Positions 1 through 6,920 of a stretch of 64,000 nt of DNA are shown in pieces; position 1 is the stretch's first letter, and every line of letters begins with the position of its first letter. The notes beneath the pieces are model-generated. The model did no database searches, had not been told where the DNA came from, and saw nothing but the letters and a program-made list of their open reading frames with translations. The translations under genes and the position numbers were made by a program. The stretch is from Paenibacillus wulumuqiensis (GTDB lineage Bacteria; Bacillota; Bacilli; Paenibacillales; Paenibacillaceae): assembly GCF_000971965.1 (NCBI RefSeq), contig NZ_KQ040794.1, positions 360,751 to 424,750 of the forward strand. Reading direction: 5' to 3'.

Positions 1-41
1 CAGTATATGACGTACAGCAGCAAGCTCCGGATATAAAATAA

Positions 42-66
42 AAAAGCCCGCACACAGCGGGCTTTT
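42..66. terminator. Intrinsic terminator, probably of a gene left of the window
   Basis: GCCCGC and GCGGGC pair around a five-base loop (ACACA), and the stem is extended by four A-T pairs on each side, so it can work in both directions. It lies 150 bases past the stop of the SDR gene, so it more likely ends a rightward gene outside the window. Confidence 0.8.
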
Positions 67-216
67 CGGTAATATAGTATTCTTGCTGGCAATAAGGTAC
101 TGGTATATAACTTTTACAAATGATTCTGTAAAACCAGCCGTTTATGATCTGCTAAAAAGTAATTCCTTTTAAAGAAGCATTATCGGTATAATCGCATACA
201 AGATGTGTGCTGATGA

Positions 217-1008
217 TTAGACCTGCTCTTCCCACAGCTTGGCCTGATATTCCTTGACCTGCTGTTCGGATGCTTCCGGATAGACGTTGCGGAAAGGATG
301 ATGCTTGGCATCGATGATCTCGACCATTTTGTCGATCATATCCTGCGGATCGAACTGCTGGGCGAGCATTTTCTCGCCTTTCATTATATCGGAGCGCTTG
401 GTGAAATTGGTCTTCTCGTCGTACCATTTTTCCTTCTCGGCGAACATCATATCGTTGAAGCCGGTTTTGAAAGGACCCGGGTTGATCGTAGCGACCTGGA
501 CACCGAACTCGGCCAGTTCGTCCTTGAGCGCCTGCGCAATTGCTTCAACAGCATGCTTGGATGCGCAGTATGGTCCGAGATACGGCGTTACACTCAGTCC
601 GGCAATGGAGCTGATAAAGATGATTTTACCTTTCTTCTTGGCAACAAACTGGCGCGCGGCAATCTGTACCAACTCCAGGGAGCTAAATACATTGGTATCG
701 AAAATCTGGCGCAGGTTCTCGACCGGCAGTTCAGCCAGCGGGCCACCCTGACCGATCGCTGCATTGGAGACAAATACGTCGATATCGTATTTCTCCAGCT
801 GGGCACGATCCAGCGGATTATTTACATCCAGTTTGAATACTTCAATATTGAGTCCTTGTTCCTTGGCATAGTCCTGCAGAGGAGGAACCTGGGAGATTGT
901 TTCGACGGTAGCGATCACTTTATGTCCTTTTTGGGCGAGTCCAATCGCAGCTCCTTTACCGAGCCCGCTGCCTGCACCTGTGATGAAAATGGTTTTTTTA
1001 CCTAGCAT
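217..1008 (-). CDS. SDR family NAD(P)-dependent oxidoreductase
   Basis: A 263-residue classical short-chain dehydrogenase. The Rossmann cofactor motif TGAGSGLG is near residue 10. An NNAG-type segment (VSNAAIGQGG) and a catalytic Ser region (FISSIAG) follow, then YCASK with the active-site Tyr and Lys. It would oxidise or reduce an alcohol or carbonyl substrate in the cytoplasm; the substrate cannot be read from the sequence. The start at MLGKK is chosen because AAGGAGG lies 8 bases upstream; the reading frame stays open further upstream without a better site. It is transcribed away from the nuclease gene at 1329. The family call is secure, the substrate is unknown. Confidence 0.93.
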   Translation of the reverse strand: MLGKKTIFITGAGSGLGKGAAIGLAQKGHKVIATVETISQVPPLQDYAKEQGLNIEVFKLDVNNPLDRAQLEKYDIDVFVSNAAIGQGGPLAELPVENLRQIFDTNVFSSLELVQIAARQFVAKKKGKIIFISSIAGLSVTPYLGPYCASKHAVEAIAQALKDELAEFGVQVATINPGPFKTGFNDMMFAEKEKWYDEKTNFTKRSDIMKGEKMLAQQFDPQDMIDKMVEIIDAKHHPFRNVYPEASEQQVKEYQAKLWEEQV

Positions 1009-1328
1009 ATGATTGTCCTCCTTGAATTGAAAATGATTTGGAAAATTATTTCGCACATGTCACTAATACTGCATTTACCCGTACTCATCGGCAGTTAACC
1101 AGAAGGCAATCCCGACACGAGGCATAACAGGATCACATCGCTGGGATTCAAAAGGGCTGTTAACCAGTGCAGCGACTCCTGATTGATTATGGCAAAATGC
1201 AGCGGAAGACCCAGCAAAGCAGCGGCTTGGAAGGCAATATCTTCCGCAGCCTGAGCGGATCTGGTATAGTTACTTCGAGATATAGAAGAATACACAGAAG
1301 AACACATAGAAGAAGGGACATCCAAGAT
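1009..1328. other. Divergent intergenic region
   Basis: This 320-base gap separates the leftward SDR gene from the rightward nuclease gene and should hold both promoters. A 9-bp direct repeat GTTAACCAG occurs at 1094-1102 and 1159-1167. I cannot pick a convincing -35/-10 pair. Confidence 0.4.
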
Positions 1329-1985
1329 ATGAACAACGATTTTTTTATAGCCCAGCCGATGTGGATGTATGGACTGACAGCAGTAATAGTCATTCTGCTG
1401 CTCGTGCTGATTATTCGTGGACTCCGGCGCCGCAGTGCACGTATTCGGCGGGAGCAGCTGGACCCGCGGCGAATTACGATTGGAGATATCGACCAGATGG
1501 AGGGGGCGGAGTTTGAGAGGTATTTATACCGTCTGTTCCATGAACTGGGTTACGTAGATACCTTCAAGACCAAGGACAGCAGCGATTTTGGCGCGGATCT
1601 GGTCTTTACCGACCGTCATGGTGTGCGCAATGTACTGCAGGCCAAGCGATATCAGGAGAATAATGCGATCAGTCTTGATGCGGTTCAGGAAGTGTATGGT
1701 TCCATGCGCTACTACCAGGCAGGACGCTCGATTGTGCTGACGTCCGCCAGACGTTTTACCGCTGCCTGTGAGACACTGGCCGGGGTGAATGGCGTCAAGC
1801 TGCTCAATCGTGAAGATCTGATCCAACTGATGGATGATTTCAAGTCAGGACATTATGAAGACGCGATGGACTGTATCGAGGCGGAAGCGTATACTGTATT
1901 GTCTCCGTGGGCAGAGTACCTGGATAAGCCTATGCGTTCTATCGGCAAGGACCGCAAGGCAGAGAAATGGCTGCGTAACCGCTAG
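1329..1985 (+). CDS. Membrane-anchored Mrr-like restriction endonuclease fold protein
   Basis: A 218-residue protein with one N-terminal membrane segment (about residues 12-30, rich in I/V/L), a short Arg-rich cytoplasmic stretch, then a PD-(D/E)XK nuclease fold of the Mrr_cat type. Visible nuclease landmarks are an acidic helix (EGAEFERYLYRLFHELGY, with its conserved Glu), an Asp in SSDFGADLVF, and QAK in VLQAKRY about 15 residues later, i.e. the D-x(n)-QxK form common in Mrr enzymes. Proteins of this type cut or bind DNA and are often defence or repair factors; no methyltransferase lies nearby. The ATG at 1329 is preceded by AGAAGGGA; the frame is open further upstream, but the residues there are Arg-rich and unlike the family. 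Confidence 0.85.
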   Translation: MNNDFFIAQPMWMYGLTAVIVILLLVLIIRGLRRRSARIRREQLDPRRITIGDIDQMEGAEFERYLYRLFHELGYVDTFKTKDSSDFGADLVFTDRHGVRNVLQAKRYQENNAISLDAVQEVYGSMRYYQAGRSIVLTSARRFTAACETLAGVNGVKLLNREDLIQLMDDFKSGHYEDAMDCIEAEAYTVLSPWAEYLDKPMRSIGKDRKAEKWLRNR

Positions 1986-2047
1986 GACGGGGACGCGGCT
2001 TTTGAGGCGGCTTCTGATTTACAAGAAACAGAGAATAGAGAACGTTC

Positions 2048-2078
2048 AGCCGGGAGTTTTATCTGCCCGGTTATTTTC
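2048..2078 (+). terminator. Weak terminator-like hairpin after the nuclease gene
   Basis: CCGGG and CCCGG form a short stem around an 11-base loop, followed by TTATTTTC. The stem is short and the T-run interrupted. Confidence 0.35.
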
Positions 2079-2103
2079 TGCGTTAAAAAGTAAGTGATCT
2101 ACA

Positions 2104-2132
2104 TTGACAAAGCGAATATACACCCTCATAAT
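2104..2132 (+). promoter_or_regulatory. Sigma-A promoter of the FecCD operon
   Basis: TTGACA (2104-2109) and CATAAT (2127-2132) are 17 bases apart, which is near-consensus. The -10 lies inside the left arm of the Fur palindrome. Confidence 0.8.
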
Positions 2133-2171
2133 CCATAATGATAATGATAATGATTATCATTATGGATTATG
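2127..2171 (+). promoter_or_regulatory. Fur box embedded in a 19-bp perfect inverted repeat
   Basis: The segment 2140-2158 matches the classical 19-bp Fur box (GATAATGATAATCATTATC) at 18 of 19 positions. It sits inside a longer perfect palindrome: 2127-2145 is the exact reverse complement of 2153-2171, with a 7-base centre. It overlaps the -10 and the start site, so iron-bound Fur should block transcription of the downstream permease. Confidence 0.88.
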
Positions 2172-2202
2172 AGATATACATACACAGGGGGATGGAATCG
2201 TG

Positions 2203-2337
2203 ATGCCACAAACAATACATACAGCAATAGAGGGAATGGCAATGAATCGTCTGCTGGCTGACTATGACCGGGTTAACCATACTGGTAGAGCTTCGCGTAG
2301 ACCTGCGGACAAGGCTGCCGGGGTGGCTGCACGATGA
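2203..2337 (+). CDS. 44-residue upstream ORF, translationally coupled to the FecCD gene
   Basis: An ATG at 2203, preceded by a G-rich ribosome site (CAGGGGGATGG), opens 44 codons that end in TGA at 2335-2337. This stop overlaps the ATG of the permease gene (ATGA at 2334-2337). The peptide starts MPQTIHTAIEGMAMNRLLAD and is Arg/Ala-rich at the end, with no membrane segment. The permease ATG has no clear ribosome site of its own, so termination on the small ORF may deliver ribosomes to it. I do not recognise the peptide. It could be a leader peptide, a small real protein or a remnant of an older gene. Confidence 0.55.
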   Translation: MPQTIHTAIEGMAMNRLLADYDRVNHTGRASRRPADKAAGVAAR

Positions 2338-4385
2338 GTTCGGTTCCATTAACAGGCTCCATGTACCCGTGGCGCGTCGTCAGCATCTATGGCGGCGGAT
2401 TGGCCGCTCTTGTAGTGCTTTTCTTCGTGAGCCTGTGTTATGGGGAAGCGGCGATTCCGCTGCATACGGTAATGGAAGCATTGACAGGACGACAGGATTC
2501 GCTGAACCATAATATGATCTGGGATCTGCGCATGCCGCGTACGATGATCGGTATTCTGGCCGGGGGCGCACTGGCAGTGGCCGGCGCACTGCTGCAGACG
2601 ATCACCCGCAATCCGCTGGCGGCATCGGATACGCTCGGGATTAATGCAGGTGCTTATTTTGTCGTTGTACTGGGAACCGTATTATTTCCGGATCTGCTCC
2701 GTACGTCGCCTTTTCTGTTCGCGGCGCTTGGCGGGCTGATGGCGGCAGCGGCAGCTTATCTGATGGGCGGAGGGCGATCTTCCAGTCCGGTCCGGCTCGC
2801 GCTGTCGGGAATGATTATCTCGATGGTGCTCGGCTCATTTACAAGTGCGCTGCATATTTTCTTTGCCCTGGAGACGCAGGGGCTGTTCCTGTGGGGATCG
2901 GGTACACTCGTACAAAATGACTGGAGCGGGGTACAGTATGCCTGGCCGTGGGTCGTAGGTATCGCGATCGCGGCACTGCTGCTGTCCAGACAGTGGGATG
3001 TACTGGATCTGGATGAATCGACAGCTTCCTCTCTCGGACAAAAGGTAGGCGTAGCGCGTGCCGGCGGTCTGCTGGTCGCTGTGCTGCTGGCTGCGATTAT
3101 CGTTAGTGTGGTGGGACCGATCGGCTTTGTCGGCCTGGTCGCGCCGCATCTCGTTCGTCTGAGTGGTATACGTGCTCATCGCTGGCTGCTGCCGGGTGTA
3201 TTCATCTGGGGAGCAGCGCTGCTGATCGGCGCCGATGTACTCGCCAAGATGGTCCATAACTCCAGCATGGAACTGCCAACAGGTGCAGTAATGGCATTAA
3301 TCGGCGCACCATGGCTGATCTGGCTTGTACTGGTGAAAATGAAGGCAGCCAATGGCGCCGGCGGCTCTGCTTCGATGAGTACAGGAGCATCTGCCCAGCG
3401 CTGGCCGTTTGGCCGACTGGCGGTTATTTTTACGGTGCTGGCAGTTGTATTGACCGTAGGCAGCACGATGTTTGGCGGCCTGCGTATTCCGCTGGGCGAT
3501 CTACTGCCTTCGCTGTTCAGTTCGGATGGACTGTATTCGGCGCTGCTGCAGTTCCGTATCCCGCGTACGCTGGTGGCAGCGGGTGCAGGTGCGGCGCTGG
3601 CGATTAGCGGCGTGCTGATCCAGATAGCAGTGCGCAATCCGCTCGCGGATGCTTCGATCGTCGGGGTGTCCTCGGGAGCGGGACTGGGCGCGATGATAAT
3701 TATGATTTTGTGGCCTGCGCTGCCTGCATTTATGGTGCCAATTGCTGCGATTGCAGGTGCAGGGGCTGCAGCGTCGATCATTTTCTTCCTTTCCTGGAAT
3801 AAAGGGTTAAATCCGTCTGCGGTCGTACTGCTCGGTATCGCGATCTCTGCGATTGCCGGTGCGGGCATCCAGATTCTGATCGTCCAGGGCGCCCTGTGGG
3901 GTGGGTCCAGCTACATCTGGCTGACCGGCAGCACCTATGCCCGTACATGGGATCATGTGAAGATGATCGGTATCTTCCTCGTGCTGCTTGTACCGGTCGC
4001 CTGGTGGATGGCCCGGCGCTTCGAACTGCTCGTATTTGACGATCAGAGTGCCTCGGGACTCGGACTGTCTGTACGCAGAACACGCCTGCTGGCGATGGCG
4101 GTCGGTGTACTGCTGGCAGCAGGCGCGGTAGCCTGTGTCGGTACGGTAGGGTTTATCGGTCTGATCGCGCCGCATATGGTGCGTCTGCTGACCGGTCATC
4201 ACATGCGGCGTTCACTGTTTCTGTCTGCACTGACCGGCGCGGTCATGCTTGTGCTGGCCGATACGGTGGGACGTACGGTGATCGCACCGACAGAGATTCC
4301 TTCCGGTCTGTTGATCGCTCTGATCGGCGCTCCGTACTTCCTCTATCTGATGTATCGTTCCAATTGGCATCGTCCGACGAGCTAA
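2334..4385 (+). CDS. Fused FecCD-type iron-siderophore ABC permease (FhuB-like)
   Basis: The 683 residues contain two complete FecCD permease domains in one chain, at about 20-335 and 350-680, each with roughly ten membrane segments. The coupling-loop signature appears twice, as GLVAPHLVRLSG and GLIAPHMVRLLTG, and both halves carry RNPLA. This is the architecture of E. coli FhuB (about 660 residues). It should form the membrane channel that imports ferric siderophore together with a binding lipoprotein and an ATPase. Neither partner is encoded next to it, so it must borrow them from elsewhere. Expression is under the Fur box at 2127-2171. Its ATG overlaps the stop of the upstream small ORF. 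Confidence 0.93.
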   Translation: MSSVPLTGSMYPWRVVSIYGGGLAALVVLFFVSLCYGEAAIPLHTVMEALTGRQDSLNHNMIWDLRMPRTMIGILAGGALAVAGALLQTITRNPLAASDTLGINAGAYFVVVLGTVLFPDLLRTSPFLFAALGGLMAAAAAYLMGGGRSSSPVRLALSGMIISMVLGSFTSALHIFFALETQGLFLWGSGTLVQNDWSGVQYAWPWVVGIAIAALLLSRQWDVLDLDESTASSLGQKVGVARAGGLLVAVLLAAIIVSVVGPIGFVGLVAPHLVRLSGIRAHRWLLPGVFIWGAALLIGADVLAKMVHNSSMELPTGAVMALIGAPWLIWLVLVKMKAANGAGGSASMSTGASAQRWPFGRLAVIFTVLAVVLTVGSTMFGGLRIPLGDLLPSLFSSDGLYSALLQFRIPRTLVAAGAGAALAISGVLIQIAVRNPLADASIVGVSSGAGLGAMIIMILWPALPAFMVPIAAIAGAGAAASIIFFLSWNKGLNPSAVVLLGIAISAIAGAGIQILIVQGALWGGSSYIWLTGSTYARTWDHVKMIGIFLVLLVPVAWWMARRFELLVFDDQSASGLGLSVRRTRLLAMAVGVLLAAGAVACVGTVGFIGLIAPHMVRLLTGHHMRRSLFLSALTGAVMLVLADTVGRTVIAPTEIPSGLLIALIGAPYFLYLMYRSNWHRPTS

Positions 4386-4480
4386 TCCTGTACCATCAGG
4401 CAGCAAAGAAGGGTAGACGAAGTGTGATTTGGAAAATGGTTAAATGATCCGGGTTGCTATGTAACCCAGACTTGCAGCCC

Positions 4481-4527
4481 AAAGAGCTGTCCCTGTTCAT
4501 CGTGAAGATGAGGGACAGCTCTTTTTG
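4481..4527 (+). terminator. Terminator of the FecCD operon
   Basis: A 14-bp perfect stem (4481-4494 with 4511-4524) closes a 16-base loop and is followed by a T-run (CTTTTTGG). Confidence 0.85.
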
Positions 4528-4638
4528 GTTATGACGTATGAGTTTGTCGATAGTCATCCCCTGTACACTTAAAGGGTTAGAGGGGAGGTTTATTTAGCTG
4601 TATAGGTGCTTGTTGGGCCTGTTTGTTCATTGGAGCGA

Positions 4639-5625
4639 TCAGTGATTTTTACCGGACACGGGTGTCAGCTTCTCCTGCTGCTGTTCGGCATTCTCTCCCT
4701 CGGGTGCCATAATGTCCGGCGGAACGAGCGCTTCGGTCTTGTCCTTGCCAAACTGGATAAATACCCAGACACCCAGCAGGATCAGTGTACCTGCTCCAAG
4801 CTGCATACCGGTCAGCGCTTCGCCGAGCAGCCAGAACGCCAGCAGGGAAGAGAAGACTGGCTCTCCGAGCACAGCCATCGAGACGGCACCGGCATTCATA
4901 TATTTGAGCAGCCAGTTGAACAGATAATGTCCAAACAGCGTCGGAACGAGAGCCAACAGCCAGAACACACCCCAGTCTCTCGCTTCATAGCCGGTAAATG
5001 GAATATGGTTGACCAGATTATACACGGCAAGCACACTGGCAGCCATAAAGAACACCCAGAAGTTATAGATCAAGGCTTCCATATGAGAGCGGATATGCTT
5101 GCTGATCAGCATATGTATGGCTACCGCTATTGTACCGAAAAAGGACAGCATATCTCCCTGCAGCGCCGTACCGGATACTTTGAAATCGCCCAGTCCAATC
5201 GCGATAGAGCCAATAACTGCCATCGCCATACCGATAATCATATACCGGTTGGTACGTGTCTTGAACAGAAAGTACGAACCGATTACGACCATAATCGGCT
5301 CCAGGGTGAGAATAACGGTAGAGCTGGCTACCGTCGTCAGCCGCAGTGATCCCATCCATAGCAGGAAATGCAGCGCCAACATCAGTCCGGAAATAAACAG
5401 CATCAGCCACACTCTGGGCGGGATACGGAACAGCTCGCGATAATAACGAATCGCCAGCGGCAGCAGCAGCAGATCGGTAAAGTACAGCCGATACATGGCG
5501 ATCACCGATACATTTGCGTCCGACCAGCGGATGAAGATGGATGAAAACGAAATAGCGATAATACCGATCACGTACAGCACTTCCAGTGGAATCCAGTGCT
5601 CACGGGTCTTGATGGATTGATTCAT
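4639..5625 (-). CDS. EamA/DMT family transporter
   Basis: A 328-residue integral membrane protein with about ten hydrophobic segments arranged as two EamA repeats (about residues 15-150 and 165-300). The second repeat ends in a GEP(V/I)FSSLLAFWLLGE segment typical of drug/metabolite exporters. The C-terminal ~35 residues are charged and hydrophilic. Such proteins export amino acids, metabolites or drugs; the substrate cannot be inferred. The start at 5625 has AGGAGAG seven bases upstream. It is followed 34 bases later by the stop of the upstream-transcribed response regulator, in the same direction, so the two may share a transcript. Confidence 0.9.
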   Translation of the reverse strand: MNQSIKTREHWIPLEVLYVIGIIAISFSSIFIRWSDANVSVIAMYRLYFTDLLLLPLAIRYYRELFRIPPRVWLMLFISGLMLALHFLLWMGSLRLTTVASSTVILTLEPIMVVIGSYFLFKTRTNRYMIIGMAMAVIGSIAIGLGDFKVSGTALQGDMLSFFGTIAVAIHMLISKHIRSHMEALIYNFWVFFMAASVLAVYNLVNHIPFTGYEARDWGVFWLLALVPTLFGHYLFNWLLKYMNAGAVSMAVLGEPVFSSLLAFWLLGEALTGMQLGAGTLILLGVWVFIQFGKDKTEALVPPDIMAPEGENAEQQQEKLTPVSGKNH

Positions 5626-5659
5626 GTCTGCTCTCCTATGCTGCCAGTTCAGCCTGATT

Positions 5660-6361
5660 TTACATTACATATTTGTAACCGGTACCCCATACGGTTAGGA
5701 TATGCTCGGGGTTTTTGGGGTCCCGTTCGATTTTTTTGCGCAGATTGGAAATGTGAACATCGATCGTACGCTCCAGATAGGCGCGGTCGCCCCCCTTGAT
5801 CCGGTCCATCAGTTCGTTACGCGTGAATACTTTGCCGGGAAAATGATACAGCTCCCGCATAATCGCAAATTCGATCTGGGTGACTTCCACTTCCTGACCT
5901 TCGACAAACAGGCTGTGCCGATAATCATTAACCGAGATTCTCGACTGTACCTGGGCGGCTACAGGAGAAGTTGTATTATAGCCATTGAGCCGCTGGGGAC
6001 CACTGCGGCGCAGCAGCGCCTTGATCCGGGCATCCAGCTCCTTGAGGCTGAACGGCTTGCAGAGAAAGTCATCTGCGCCGTTATCCAGTGCCTTGAGACG
6101 CTCGTTCAGCATCGTATTAGCTGAGATCATTAGTACCGGCACGGTGGATTGCCGGCGGATCTGCTGTACCAGCTCACTGCCGCTCAGATCGGGCAGCATC
6201 AGATCAGTCACAATGATATCGGGCTGATAGTCATTAAGTTTGCCAATTGCTTCTTTGGCGTCATGAATCAGCTCTGTATGGTAACCTTCTTCCTGCAGGA
6301 AAAATGCGATCATATCAGCGAGACTTTTTTCATCTTCAATAAGCAAAACTTTGATGGGCAT
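5660..6361 (-). CDS. OmpR/PhoB-family response regulator
   Basis: A 233-residue regulator: receiver domain (about 1-115) with the acidic pair IEDE, the phospho-acceptor Asp in IVTDLMLPDLSG, and the KPF switch Lys (LCKPFSLKEL), then a winged-helix DNA-binding domain (about 135-230). A GTG three codons upstream abuts the ribosome site with no spacing, so the ATG at 6361, nine bases from AGGAGA, is the better start. The divergent histidine kinase at 6921 is the likely partner. It should activate or repress transcription when phosphorylated; the targets are unknown. Confidence 0.93.
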   Translation of the reverse strand: MPIKVLLIEDEKSLADMIAFFLQEEGYHTELIHDAKEAIGKLNDYQPDIIVTDLMLPDLSGSELVQQIRRQSTVPVLMISANTMLNERLKALDNGADDFLCKPFSLKELDARIKALLRRSGPQRLNGYNTTSPVAAQVQSRISVNDYRHSLFVEGQEVEVTQIEFAIMRELYHFPGKVFTRNELMDRIKGGDRAYLERTIDVHISNLRKKIERDPKNPEHILTVWGTGYKYVM

Positions 6362-6920
6362 GCCAGTCACTCTCCTGTGTAAAAATTATAAGCTTGATGA
6401 GTATGCATGACGATCAAGCCCATTAGCTGTTTTAAGTGAACTATTTTTTGCAAACATACGAATAAACCGTTGTAAAAGTTCAATCGTTAAGGGGAATCGG
6501 TTCGCAGCCTGCTGTAATGGCTGTGCAGGATCATGATGGATAGGTATAAATTTGGCTGATCCCATGGTAATTCTGTTCAATATGTAAGATAGTAAGGTTA
6601 CTGGAAGTATAGTTTTATACATCTGAACACAATATGAATTATTTTCCAAACCGTCTCTTGACGTTATAATAAAACAAGCTGACAGCAATATACTTTACAT
6701 ACAGATTTCGCTAACAAACCTTCTGACAAATACGGATATATTGTACCATTGTTAGCGGATATGGTGGATAAGGAATATTTTATGTTGATCAATGTGACAG
6801 ACAGACCATGTCGTATCGGAACATCTGGATCAGGTATACATGCACTCAGGCGTAGTATGACGATTTGTCAGACGGTCTTACGGGTGACGCTGCTGTCCGT
6901 GTGAGAAAGGACCGTTCGTT
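6362..6920. other. 559-base divergent intergenic region
   Basis: It separates the response regulator from its putative kinase. Apart from the leftward promoter at 6385-6413 it contains a 10-bp inverted repeat, TCTGACAAAT at 6722-6731 and ATTTGTCAGA at 6863-6872, upstream of the kinase. No supported ORF is present. Confidence 0.45.
6385..6413 (-). promoter_or_regulatory. Promoter of the response regulator
   Basis: On the minus strand TATAAT (6385-6390) lies 17 bases from a -35-like TCGTCA (6408-6413). The inferred leader is under 20 bases and contains the ribosome site. Confidence 0.6.

Noticed and set aside
6386..6688. A 100-codon minus-strand frame in the gap between response regulator and kinase
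   Set aside because: Its 3' end overlaps the regulator's promoter, it has no ribosome site and the product resembles nothing I know.
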